Of a stretch of DNA of 64,000 bases, positions 28,662 to 37,377 are shown in pieces. Position numbers and translations under genes: made by a program. The notes below the pieces were generated by a model. The model saw nothing but the letters and a program-made list of their open reading frames with translations, ran no database searches and was not told the DNA's origin. Every line of letters starts with the position of its first letter. Positions within the stretch are counted from its first letter, which is position 1. The DNA comes from Prorocentrum cordatum (taxonomy: Eukaryota; Sar; Dinophyceae; Prorocentrales; Prorocentraceae), in NCBI GenBank assembly GCA_963575745.1, contig CAUYUJ010007446.1:1116482-1180481 (forward strand), read 5' to 3'.

Positions 28662-29432
28662 TTTGAATTCAGTCAAGATCTGTCAACGGCAAAACACGTC
28701 GACGATATCAACATGACAGGCCTAGAGAAAAACGTAGATAACTATGTGCAACGTGTCGAAAAGGCGTTTGGTAAATGCAAGAACAAACATTATTATACCA
28801 ATTGCGCCGTTCGCTACACTAAGAATGAGCAAGGGGATGTGATCATGGATCAGGACGAGTACATTAAACAACTACGTCCTATCACGCACCCTGAACTTAC
28901 GGGAGCGGCGGCTGACGCCAAAGCTACTAAACTCATCACCGACATGTCCGTTAGCCTGCGAGGAGCTCTCGCCTATGCCCTTCTTACTCAAGTTTGGCTT
29001 ATGGTGCACGTGGTCTCTCTCCAGAAGATCCAAGAGCCCACCAACTTACAAGTCAGACGACTGGATGCTGTGACGCGAAAGCTGATCCGCAGCCCGCAAC
29101 GCATCACCTTCCCTCGGATGAAACCGACGAACGAGGTAGATATGCACAGTGATTCGGGGTATCGGAAGCTCACCGGGGAGGAAGACGATGAGACCAAGGG
29201 CTACGGCATCCGTGGGGCTAACGTATTACGGCGCGGAAACTCGCCTCAAGGCAAATCCGTCATCCACCTTTGCGACGGACTATGCAAACCAGGTCCAGCT
29301 ATGCCGCTGAGGCACTTGCAGCTGCACACAACCTTGATGAATGTTACCCCACGCTTATCACTCTCCACGAGCTCAAGGCAGGGGCACTTACTCCACGTCA
29401 ACTACGAGATATGCGTGAAGTTGGAGGCCTAG
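28662..29432 (+). CDS. RT: Reverse transcriptase catalytic palm and connection
   Basis: Continues frame 0 after the TAG at 28659. STAKHVDDINMTG (HVDD at 28695-28706) is the second catalytic motif, with His in place of the usual Tyr/Phe of YVDD; dinoflagellate copia elements commonly have this. FGKCKNKHYYTNCAVRYTKN, DQDEYIKQLRPITHPELTG and VWLMVHVVSLQKIQEPTNLQ are conserved thumb and connection blocks. VDMHSDSGYRKLTGEEDDET opens the RNase H domain. The genuine frame ends near 29280-29300, where a frameshift moves coding to frame 2. Hairpin at 29231 (RRGNSP, one mismatched pair). Confidence 0.85.
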   Translation, partial: FEFSQDLSTAKHVDDINMTGLEKNVDNYVQRVEKAFGKCKNKHYYTNCAVRYTKNEQGDVIMDQDEYIKQLRPITHPELTGAAADAKATKLITDMSVSLRGALAYALLTQVWLMVHVVSLQKIQEPTNLQVRRLDAVTRKLIRSPQRITFPRMKPTNEVDMHSDSGYRKLTGEEDDETKGYGIRGANVLRRGNSPQGKSVIHLCDGLCKPGPAMPLRHLQLHTTLMNVTPRLSLSTSSRQGHLLHVNYEICVKLEA

Positions 29433-29752
29433 CTATTAAAGTATCCCTTACTATAGACGCTGAGTCTGTATACAAATCGCTTTCCAGCAAAGATCTTAAG
29501 ATACCGACGGAACGGACTTTGCTGGGACATATCAGCTGGATACGTGAGCTCATGGATATAGGTATAGTGCATAACGTACAGTGGTGCGATACTAGAGACA
29601 TGACCGCAGATGGGCATACAAAGGGAAGTATCGATCGGGAGCTGCTTTTGGAAATCATGTCAGGCACTCAGTCACTTAAGTATGACGTGAAGCAGTTTGT
29701 TCCCTTTCGGGGTCCTGAGGACAGAAATACGCCTAAGTCAAATCAGTTTTAG
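29270..29752 (+). CDS. RH: RNase H domain of the copia element
   Basis: Degrades RNA in the RNA-DNA hybrid during reverse transcription. Frame 2, entered after a frameshift near 29290. The catalytic landmarks are RSSYAAEALAAAHNLDE (the conserved Glu), SLTIDAESVYKSL (Asp) and QWCDTRDMTADGHTKG (last Asp), with the first Asp in the upstream frame (HSDSGY). It ends with a TAG at 29750-29752, the probable end of the polyprotein. An intact C-terminus of normal length. Confidence 0.85.
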   Translation: MRRTMQTRSSYAAEALAAAHNLDECYPTLITLHELKAGALTPRQLRDMREVGGLAIKVSLTIDAESVYKSLSSKDLKIPTERTLLGHISWIRELMDIGIVHNVQWCDTRDMTADGHTKGSIDRELLLEIMSGTQSLKYDVKQFVPFRGPEDRNTPKSNQF

Positions 29753-30129
29753 TCTGTCCTTGCTGCCCCCGCGGTCCAGTCTGCCAGCACGGGCGCCTAA
29801 TACAGAGGCGCCCTCCTAGTTGCTCGGAAACGAGCTTTACTTTTCACGCTTGGCCACGAGCCTGTTCAGATTGATTCAGGCTCTTTGCTCTAATACCCTT
29901 TTGCTCGGAGAGGTATAGCCTGTTTGGCTCACCTCTAGCCGGGCCGATAGCCCTTTGATGTCCCAGGGGCCAGCTTGCGTATGCGTGAAAATGCTTTGCG
30001 AGGAAACTCGCCTTACAGTCTGGTGTTAGGCCGGACTGTACGCACTGTTTTTCTTGCAAACAGTCGTGCGCGCGGCCTTTGCGGAGCCTAACGGCTGCGC
30101 GGCTATACTCACCGTCTCCTCCCCTCCCG
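29753..30129 (+). promoter_or_regulatory. Highly structured 3' untranslated tract before the 3' LTR
   Basis: 377 nt without a reading frame but with a string of hairpins: 29822-29835 (GCTCG/GAAA), 29858-29883 (GAGCCTG paired with CAGGCTC), 29909-29936 (AGAGGT/ACCTCT plus AGCC/GGCT), 29998-30011 (GCGAG/GAAA), 30015-30039 (9 bp, ACAGTCTGG with CCGGACTGT), 30041-30070 (CGCAC/GTGCG plus CTGTTT/AAACAG) and 30081-30100 (GCGGAGCC with GGCTGCGC). The final 20 nt are pyrimidine-rich (CTCCTCCCCTCCC), where a polypurine tract would be expected. It may serve packaging, dimerisation or minus-strand transfer. Confidence 0.6.
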
Positions 30130-30395
30130 ACTTTAAGGGTAGCTCTTTGGGAGATGTTATATAGGATCGGGAGTATAGCTCGCGCGCCGTTGCCTTTGGC
30201 TCAAGGCACGCGCGCCCTATTTGCCCGGACACTGCGTGTGTTCGCTATGTGCTGGAAAGATCATTACATCGATCTTATCTTATCTTTTCCGTCCACTCCC
30301 CGTACTGAACTGACACAGCATGGCATTGGACGCTATCTGCCACCCGCTTCCCATGGAATCGGATGCGATTTGATTTACCATCGTCATTTCAGACT
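30130..30395 (+). repeat. 3' LTR of the copia-type element
   Basis: 266 bp, gap-free match to 13461-13726 with about 14 substitutions. It is followed by GAGGG (30396-30400), matching the GAGGG before the 5' LTR. Confidence 0.92.
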
Positions 30396-30400
30396 GAGGG

Positions 30401-30720
30401 GGCAGGGGGGAGGGGTAAACCCTTCCCCGAAGGAGAAGAAGTGAGTTGGAAGAGGCAACGCTCTAAACCACTCATTCCCAGAGGGCTGGTGAGATTCCTC
30501 GGCGGCGAGCCCAGGGGAGGGAAGTGACAGGGGGCCGGCCTTCCCAGAAAGCTCACAAGGCCTCGGGCCGTCTCAGAAGTTGTCTAAGCCCTCCCCGAAG
30601 ACGCAGAAAGATTCTTGACAGGCGCGAGGGCTTCTGAGAAGCCCCGCCACCTTCTGAGAAGGCCTGCCCCCTTTCACTTCTTCCCCGGGCTCGCCGCCAA
30701 GTCTACTTTCAGGATCAGGA
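30401..30720. repeat. Degenerate CTTCTGAGAAGG-type repeat
   Basis: GGCTTCTGAGAAGCC, CTTCTGAGAAGGCC and related palindromic units at 30630-30665, with CCTCGGGCCGTCTCAGAAG upstream. A related stretch occurs inverted at about 44880-45000. No gene. Confidence 0.55.
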
Positions 30721-30960
30721 ATCGATGTGGCGCAAGCTGTGCGTGAAGCCAGAGACGCCAGCCAATGCACGGTGCGGCCACGGGGCTGCGACGGACGCCC
30801 ACTGGGCGAAACTTTTGAAGCGCCAGCCGGCGCACGGGGCGGGGGCGGCCACGAGCCCCCGCCAGACGAGAACCTTGAGAGCCCTGCCAGCGCACGGGGC
30901 GGCCACGAGGCGGCCGTGGGTGGCCACCACGCGAAGACCCAGGGAGCCCATCAAGGTGTG
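30721..30960. repeat. Three tandem units of about 68 bp
   Basis: Units containing GCCAGC...GCACGG(G/T)GCGG...GGCCACG begin near 30757, 30820 and 30884. Open frames on both strands are by-products. Confidence 0.6.
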
Positions 30961-31009
30961 CAAGACATACATAATCGAGGCCTCCCAGATGGCGTCGGAA
31001 GATCGCGCC

Positions 31010-31160
31010 GAGCCGCCGATGCATCGCCGATACATCGGCGATGCAACGGCGACGTAGCTCGATGTGACCCGATGTTTTCCACGCCTACGTCGCCGGTGCA
31101 TCGCCGACGTCGGCGATACATCGCCGATGCATGGGCGATGCATCGATGATGCGGCGCGAT
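31010..31160. repeat. Nested palindromes of GCATCGCCGATAC type
   Basis: GATGCATCGCCGATACATCGGCGATGC-like segments (31018-31044 and 31105-31143) flank an inverted pair GGCGACGTAG (31049) / CTACGTCGCC (31086). The whole block can fold into a large cruciform. Confidence 0.7.
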
Positions 31161-31429
31161 CCTCCGACCCCATCTACTCGGACTCCATTTGAGAGGCCTC
31201 AACAGAAGCAGGAACCTCTCAGTACAAGCACCGCCTTCTGGGAAGAATGAGGCTTAGAAGAAAGAAGCGCGGCAGAGAACAAGGGCGGGGCAGTGCCGCC
31301 GCAGCGAGGCCTTAGAGGAGGACGACGAAGTTTTGTGCCCGCCCCGGGTCCAGATCCCCGGAGAACCCCGAGTCCCCCGGAAGCCCCCAGAAGCCCGCCA
31401 AGGGCCAGGCCCCTCCGAAGACCTCCGCG

Positions 31430-31650
31430 CCAAAAGTGGGCGCCGAAAGTGGGCGCCGAAAGTGGGCGGCGAAAGTGGGCGCCAAAAGTGGGCGCCGAAA
31501 GTGGGCGCCGAAAGTGGGCGCCGAACGTGGGCGCCGAAAGTGGGCGCCGAAAGTGGGCGCCGAAAGTGGGCGGCGAAAGTGGGCGCCGAAAGTGGGCGCC
31601 GAAAGTGGGCGGCGAAAGTGGGCGGCGAAAGTGGGCGGCGAACGTGGGCT
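31430..31650. repeat. 13-bp tandem repeat, about 16 copies
   Basis: Unit GTGGGCGCCGAAA, with GCGGCG, GCGCCA and ACGTGG variants. Thirteen is not a multiple of three, so each strand reads the same peptide series in every frame. The long Lys/Gly/Trp/Ala frames are artefacts. Confidence 0.95.
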
Positions 31651-32099
31651 TGCTTGTCGTGAATATGTCTTTTCCTTGTCGTGAAGCTGCTTGTCGCGAA
31701 GCCACATCCTCCTTCGGAGGCCTCCGCAGGCCCGGCAAGGCCCAACAAACGCCCGAAGACTTCCGCCCTCGAGGCTCGAGGGCAGCGCTCGGCACTCCAG
31801 TGCAAGCCTCGCAGGCCCCGCCCCCCACCAAGCCCGGCCGCCACCAGGAGCCGACCCGCGCGCTGCCGCCGCCCCCGCCGTGCGCTCTGGCGGCGCTCGA
31901 GGCCGCCGCCGCGCCCGCGCCCCCCTCGGGGGTGGACAAAACCCCAAGAGTGACACGTCGATTAGCGAATTGTCCGTTTTCGGTTCTCGAGAGGGCGCCG
32001 TGGCCGTTATTTTCCAGGCTTGCGCCCGCCAGGTTTGGGCCTCAGGTCGTTTTCACTAAACCACGCTTTACTAAAGGGAGGTCTGTCCATCCCCGACCC
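31651..32099. other. No recognisable gene
   Basis: GC-rich sequence. A short CTTGTCGTGAA motif occurs three times near 31655-31700. Overlapping open frames on both strands lack domains. Confidence 0.4.
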
Positions 32100-32220
32100 C
32101 CCGCAGGGCCAGAGTTCCGACGCCGCCGCCGACGCCGCCGCCGATGGCGGCGGCGGGGGCGGCGACGCCGCCGACGACACCCTCCGCGGCCACCCCGCAG
32201 TGGGCCAGGGCGCACGTCGA

Positions 32221-32255
<35 letters not shown>

Positions 32256-32475
32256 ACGACGACCTCGACCTCGACGACGCCGACGTCGACGAAGACAACG
32301 ACGACGACGACGACGACCACGACGACGACGACGACGACGACGACGATGGTAGCGGCGACGACGCCGCCGGCGACGGTGGCGGCGGCGGCGACGACGGCGA
32401 AGACGCCGCCGACGACTGCGGCGGCAGCGGCGGCGGCGGTGACGGCGACGGGCGCGGCGGCGACTATAATGCGAC
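32100..32475. repeat. GCC/GAC triplet microsatellite
   Basis: Alternating GCC-rich and GAC-rich triplet runs. The Asp-rich, Arg-rich and Val-rich frames are repeat translations. 32476-32730 is GC-rich unique sequence without a recognisable gene. Confidence 0.9.
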
Positions 32476-32734
32476 TGATCCTCCCGCCTGGAGCTCGGCG
32501 CCGACTCCCGCAGGCGCGCGTGCTGCGCATGATTGCCGCCAGCACCACCGCCGCCAGCGACCTGACCGGCCACCAGCACGGGGAGATCACGCACGAGCCA
32601 ATTGGCCAGTCCGGGGCCTCCTCTGTCCTCCTCATGATCCTGCATCCCTTTTCCAGAACGCCTCCCTGTCACACCCTCAGACGTACCGGCAGGGCGGGCG
32701 GGGCGTTTCGTTTGAGATTGCCTTACCACCGATG

Positions 32735-33215
32735 ACCCTGAAGCTCGAAGTTGGATCAGTGTCACGGATGGAGGGTAGGTCTTTTCAAAATGTAGGTCTG
32801 GCTTGGGCGCCATGCACTTCTCGTTTGAGGATGATACAACAGTTTCAATGAGGGTGTGGGGGTCGACATGTGGCTCTCGCATAATCCCCGCGCACCTTAG
32901 TTTGAATGCTCGCAACGGACTCAAGGATTGATGGCGGGTCTTTTTCAAAATGTGGCTCTCGCGCTATCGCCGCGCACATTTGTTTTAAAGGTCGCAATCC
33001 TTTCAAGGATGGTGGGCGGGTGGTTGTTAAAAATGTGGTTCTCGCTTGAGCGCTGCGTTCATTCGTCTTCAACGTTCGCACTCGTTTCAAGGATTGAATG
33101 CGGGTCATTTTCAAAATGTGGTTGTCGCCTCGCACCCTCGCTTTGATAGAGCGCAAGTGGTTCAAGAATTGAGGGCGGCTCATTTCCAAAATGCGGGTCT
33201 CGCATTAGTGGCTCT
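32735..33215. repeat. Tandem repeat of about 84 bp, about 6 copies
   Basis: Core TTTTCAAAATGTGG(C/T)TCTCGC, followed by a GCGCAC...TTGTTT/CGTTTGA...CGCAA segment and TTCAAGGATTGA...GCGGGTC. Copies start near 32777, 32870, 32940, 33020, 33108 and 33180. Confidence 0.85.
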
Positions 33216-33358
33216 TCCTAAAAGTGTACAGCAGCACTGTCAACTCGCACAGTGAGGATGATTCAGCGATGTTGCTGCGTCCTGACAATCTCAATTAACC
33301 CAGAACACGATTCCGGGGATTTCAACAATACGAACATATCATACAGTCAATCCGTGTA

Positions 33359-34180
33359 TTAAGGATTCACGATCAGGATGCAAGGTCCTTGGAAGGCCAT
33401 GTCGACACTTTGCGAGCAGAGCGCGGCCAGCGACAGCGGCCAAGGATGGGCCGAAGGGTAAGGATGCAAGGGTAACCTTCGAACGTTGCTCGCGGCGACG
33501 AACGCCCAGGAATTGTGCTTGCTGTTTTCCAAAGGGGCATTTCTCGCAATATCCTTGCTGGTTATGTTGTATTCCTGCCCTGCGCGCGCGCAGGCCTCCG
33601 CTAGTGCGTGGTCCGCTGGAAGCATGGCGCACTCGTAGACGGCCGACTTCACCTCCGCTACGTCCCTGGCGAGAAAGATCACCTGCCGAGCCTCGTCGGA
33701 CATGAGCGTGGTGTTGTTGCTGCCCTTGCCCTTGTCGCCCGTGCCGTTTTCCTTGCCGCCTTTGTGTCCTTGTCTTTTCTGCGTTTGCCATTGTCGCCCC
33801 CCTCGTGAACCCCCTCGGGCGCGGTAACCTCTTTCTCTGCGCGCCGTTCCTTGATCTTGAACCAGATTGGAAGGGGTAAATTGCCCCGGCCGCTGAAGGA
33901 TTGACCAGATATCGGCTATACAGAGATCTGCTGCGCACGTAGAGATCACCACGGGCAGATGCTGCTGAACCAAACGGCGACGTAACCTGTCCAAGTCAGC
34001 CAGTTCTGCCTCACATATTCGACGTGCAAGAGAGATGGGCCCCACTAATCCCCGTCGGCGGCGAGGCGGAGGTACATTGCACCAGCGCGATGCGTTCCGG
34101 GGCAACCGAAAGGCGAATTGGCCAGCATGCAAGAGCAGGGAACAAGACAGACAAGGCGGCCGCAGACAAGGGTACGACAC
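33359..34180 (-). pseudogene. Unrecognised protein relic, possible LINE first ORF
   Basis: An uninterrupted 273-codon minus-strand frame with protein-like features. An N-terminal helical segment (RRICEAELADLDRLRRRLVQ), a Lys/Gly/Gln-rich basic linker (KRQGHKGGKENGTGDKGKGS), then a helical block (ARDVAEVKSAVYECAMLPAD, HALAEACARAGQEYN). The last block recalls a domain frequent in dinoflagellate repeat-encoded proteins, with a charged helix, AVY/LYD and LPA-x-AL. The AVYEC motif also appears at 10.8 kb. The C-terminal 90 residues have lower quality. Function unknown. A retroelement RNA-binding protein is my best guess. Confidence 0.4.
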
Positions 34181-34184
34181 GTAG

Positions 34185-35020
34185 ATCGTTGTCCCTGCGG
34201 CGCTGTCCGAGCAGGCGCTCCTCTTCCTGGAACAAGCGCTAGCCCCCTACGGCCTGGAGGTCAACCCGACCAAGACTTCGGTGTGGGTCCCAGCTGGCCC
34301 AGCGGGGCTGCCAGAGGGGTTGCGCCCTCGCTACGTGGCAACGCTGCCAGTGCTGGGTGCGCACTTGACGACGCGTGGCGACCAGGAGGACGCCCCTTTC
34401 CTGCTCGGCCACCAGGAAGGCGGACTCGGCGCAGCCACGGACAGGCTCGACTCCCTCTGGCGGGCCCTCTGGCAGCTCGCGGGGCGCGGCCTGCGGAGGC
34501 AGGCGGGCGGGAGCCTGTCCAGCACCTACGCCGGTGCCGCCAGCCAGCACGCTTTGCGGGCCACGTTGGCCACGGACCCAGAGACGCAGCGCTACGAGAC
34601 AACGCGCTGGCCAGCTGCTGGGAAGACTTGGCAGGCAGGGACCTCGACCCTCTGAACCGGGAAGTCCTCGGCCTGCCGCGCAAGGAACGGCGGGGTCGGG
34701 GTGCAGTGGGCGTCCACCCGCCGAGCAGCCGATTTCTGGGCCAGCTGGGCCTTCGCTGTGGAGTGGGTCGCGAGGGACGCAGGGGCGACGGCGAGCGAGC
34801 TGGTGCCTGACCTGGAGCAGACGCTCGCCAGGGTGCGCGCAGAGCTACGGAGCCGCGGAGCCGACCGCCCCCGGAGCCTCGTTCTTGGAAGCCCTCCAGA
34901 ACTCGCTTAGGCAGCATATACCACTGAGGGAAGAGCAGGCCCGCCGAGCTGCGGCACAACGACGGGCGACGTCGTGGTGGGCGCTGTCCCCAAGTGCGAG
35001 GCCTCGGCCGAGGTAGCGAG
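34185..35020 (+). pseudogene. LINE reverse-transcriptase relic, thumb and C-terminal part
   Basis: Starts in frame 0 after a TAG: ALSEQALLFLEQALAPYGLE, VNPTKTSVWVP, then VATLPVLGAHLTTRGD, ATDRLDSLWRALWQL and STYAGAASQHALRATLA. This is the region after the YxDD box of dinoflagellate-type LINE reverse transcriptases (GLxxNPxKTxVWxP, LGAxL, QHALR). Coding then moves to frame 2 (NALASCWEDLAGRDLD), back to frame 0 near 34690 (VQWASTRRAADFWASWAFAV ... LVPDLEQTLARVRAEL) and to frame 1 from about 34890 (ALQNSLRQHIPLREEQARRA). At least three frameshifts. The 5' part with the catalytic box is absent. Confidence 0.65.
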
Positions 35021-35219
35021 CCTCTTCCCTGGATGCGGCAGGTTCGCGTCGTGTCGACCGGCGGCGACCCCGGCGCGGGCGTTCAAGGTCGAACGCCGCC
35101 AGAGGCCCAGAATCAGCCAATGTGGGAGGGTCTGGCAATCGAGAAGCCGCGGATCCTTCAAGGTTGAACGATCGACGCGGTGTCATTAACCATCGCCGGG
35201 GTCGACACAACACGAACCC
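35021..35219. other. No recognisable feature
   Basis: A TTCAAGGT(C/T)GAACG motif occurs twice (35079 and 35157). Otherwise unique sequence. Confidence 0.4.
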
Positions 35220-36766
35220 TCAGTACCTCTGCAAACCCGAACCGTCGGGGGACCTGAAGCAGACGACGGGAAGTAGTGAGCCCCCGCCCAGGCGAACAAA
35301 AATCATGAGTTCCTGCCTGCTCGAGTCCTGAGCCAGGCGGAAGTCCCAGAGGTAACCGTTCAAGGAGGCGTCGATATCATACATCTGCCGCAGGAAGTGG
35401 ACACATGAAATACCCTCATTGGCAACGCAAAACTTATTCAAGTCATCCGCATATTTTTTAAACAAAAAAAAGGAAAAACGGAACACACAAAAAACATAAG
35501 GTCCTTGCACTCCTAGGCACCCCCAGCACACTCCAGCCTCATCCCAGCATCTGTCGAGAAGAAATGCGCACCAAGTTTTGACACGAACGGATCTTCCTCA
35601 ATGGCCACTCGCACGTCTTAGCGATTGTTTGCCGTCACGTCCCTCCAATTCTACCGCCGATAATTGGCAATGCTGCTTGCAGCGAACTGACTATTTTGGT
35701 TGGGTCTGAATGTCCGTGCGAACGCCCAAAGAAGGCCTAGCAAACGCACAGGTCATGCCTTCCGGAGTCATGCAGTGGGTCCGTTTTACCTTCCCCAGCC
35801 TATGGTTGACAATCTGGGCGATCAGGATGGGGTTCTCACGCGCACGGCCGCGTATAAAGCCATTGTCAAACAGCGTAGCTTGGCCACTCACACGGGTGGC
35901 GTATCAAGCTTTACCTGCGACAGGGAGCACATGCCAATTCTACGTCCTTTAGGCACGAGGGTCTTGGTTTCATGAAGGGCGGCCCCTTTTTGGAAAATGC
36001 AAAGGACTTGGGGACGCGCAGTGGGATCTGACTTTTTTCCGACCCAGTTTCGAGGAAACCCCAAAACGGTCGTACAGCAAACTTCTTCTTCCCCGAACCC
36101 ACCATGCTCTACTCCGAATGCGCAAGTTCCGTTGGGCATAATGCCATTAGAGCATGTGCCATCATTCCACGGGCATTCCCTGGTGTACGGCCGGTCGTTT
36201 CGGAGCTCTCCTCGCATGCAGGCGCTTGTCCGTGACACTTTTGTCTACGACTTTCCGATATCCGGATCACGGTTGGCACCACATTATTTTCATGTAGTGT
36301 CCTTGGCGTTGCGCCACATATTCCAATCAAGCGCATCGATTGGTTTGCCCCCTTCATGCCCGTCCACTCCCACACACGCTAGCCATTCATCGCACGTGCG
36401 GAGGGCGGAAACAATCAACTTCCCGTCTCGCTGCTTCGAGCTGAAACGACATCTTGCTGTTCCCCACAGAGAGCGCATGGCCTCTGCGTGTCTACCTGGA
36501 TCGAGAGCAGCCCGAGCCTGTGCGCGGCGGGCCTGCGTGAGCACCTTCGTGAGTGCCTTGGGCTCCTCGTCGGTCTGACGAGCAATTTCATCCCACTCCT
36601 CTGCCTTTAATGCAGTGCGGCGGCGCAGTGAGGCCCGAAGACGGCGGCAGTTCTCCGAACACGACGAGTTGTGGCGATTTGATGTTGCAGAGTGGTGTTG
36701 CCTTGCCGTCACTCTCGCCGCTACAAGACTCTCAGAGATCTCGTCGGGAGATGCCCGCTCAAGCAA
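35220..36766 (-). pseudogene. LINE relic, linker to reverse transcriptase
   Basis: Minus-strand pieces in consistent LINE order. 36766-36290 has CSENCRRLRASLRRRTALKA and EEWDEIARQ (basic linker). 36238-35888 has QVLCIFQKGAALHETKTLVP, in the position of the VVxIxKKGD...NYRPI block. 35891-35691 has NGFIRGRARENPILIAQIVN, HRLGKVKRTHCM, matching the GFIxGR-xxxNIxxAQExxH RT motif. 35531-35220 has FKKYADDLNKFCVANEGISC, a YADD catalytic box. The spacing of GFIRGR to YADD (about 130 codons) fits LINE RT. Frames change between pieces, and a poly-A/T tract (35455-35490) sits beside the YADD box. Individually weak; the collinear order is what persuades. Confidence 0.5.
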
Positions 36767-36815
36767 TCACCTCCACAGTCAACGTTGTAGTTTATGCTTA
36801 GCCGCGTCCCAGAAC

Positions 36816-37370
36816 TTAGCCCGTCCAGTACACCACCTTGACGCGCTCATCGTGGTACTCCGATCCCACGACAGAGGGATTCAGCATATGAAACTTCGCT
36901 CCCCCCTTACAGTGGGGCATCTCAATGTAGATCTGGATGTGGTCTGTGGGTGCACGGCCCGTGTAGGTCTGAAGTTTGGCCCCCACCTTCTCAGGTGGGT
37001 GGCAGACTCTACTTTTTCCCGTTCTCGAGGGAGGATGGAAGAGGATAGAACGGGGAGGGAGCGAGGAAGGGAGGAGGAAGAGGGGGATGGGGGGGGCTTC
37101 CGGCAGGGGAAGGACACAGGAGGCCATCCCACCTTTTCCCCCGCCACCCACTCCCAACCCATCTCCCCCCTGTGCATTCGCCCTTGCTACCTCCCCCCCG
37201 GCATTACCCCATCCACTCCCCATGCTGATCCGCCCCCCCGCCCTTGTTTCCCCCACCCCCCTCGCCCCCATGTTGCACGCTCGTCACCCCCCAAAGGCCC
37301 CTTGAGGGGCCCTAAATGGCCACTTTTCTGCACCCCTCGCTGCCCTCCAATCGATCGCCGCTGCATTAAC
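36816..37370. other. Short minus-strand coding-like piece, then C-rich low-complexity DNA
   Basis: On the minus strand 36960-36830 reads TGRAPTDHIQIYIEMPHC, then NPSVVGSEYHDERVKVVYWTG. This is protein-like but unassigned and could be a further LINE fragment. 37020-37300 is purine-rich, then C-rich low-complexity sequence. Confidence 0.3.
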
Positions 37371-37377
37371 TCGCACC

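Larger units (their letters stand above)
13943..30011 (+). repeat. Family of 37 interspersed GNRA-tetraloop hairpins
   Basis: A 14-nt module, GCnnG-GNRA-CnnGC, recurs through the element. Starts: 13943, 13982, 14045, 14822, 14905, 15337, 15811, 16318, 16393, 16609, 17300, 17861, 17942, 18549, 19039, 19087, 19342, 19544, 20460, 20541, 21088, 21121, 21656, 21745, 22158, 22188, 22804, 23062, 24157, 24666, 25990, 27548, 27809, 28447, 29231, 29822, 29998. Stem positions 3 and 4 vary (GCGGG, GCAGG, GCTCG, GCCTG, GCGCG, GCGAG, GCACG, GCGTG, GCTGG, GCCGG) with compensating changes opposite. The copy at 22158 has a TGGCC stem. The loop is GAAA in 21, GCAA in 7, GAGA in 7, GTAA in 1 and GAAG in 1. Copies at 16609, 19087 and 29231 have one mismatch. 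Most are read as x-G-(N/D)-x-P, but several lie in other frames or in untranslated RNA. Confidence 0.93.
13461..30395 (+). mobile_element. Ty1/copia-type LTR retrotransposon with accessory Tpt1 and RING-H2 domains
   Basis: Two 266-bp direct repeats bound 16.9 kb of largely coding sequence and are flanked by an identical 5-bp GAGGG (13456-13460 and 30396-30400), the target duplication expected for copia integration. Inside, in order, are a tRNA-type primer site, gag, CCHC knuckle, a long accessory region with a Tpt1/KptA domain and a RING-H2 finger, aspartic protease, methyltransferase-like domain, paired zinc fingers, integrase, reverse transcriptase and RNase H. Integrase before reverse transcriptase defines copia order. 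The gag, RT and RNase H sequences are of the type abundant in dinoflagellate genomes. The copy is non-functional: several stops, frameshifts and a 1.1-kb insert at 26.1-27.2 kb. The accessory region of about 5.5 kb makes it unusually long for a copia element. Confidence 0.93.

Noticed and set aside
13461-30395. Endogenous virus with envelope
   Set aside because: No membrane glycoprotein-like frame; domain order and gag type are those of a copia retrotransposon.
31430-31650. CRISPR-like array
   Set aside because: Head-to-tail 13-bp units without spacers.
31293-32735. 480-codon frame with repeated WAPKVGAES peptides
   Set aside because: Product of a 13-bp tandem repeat that reads the same peptide in all frames, fused to a triplet repeat.
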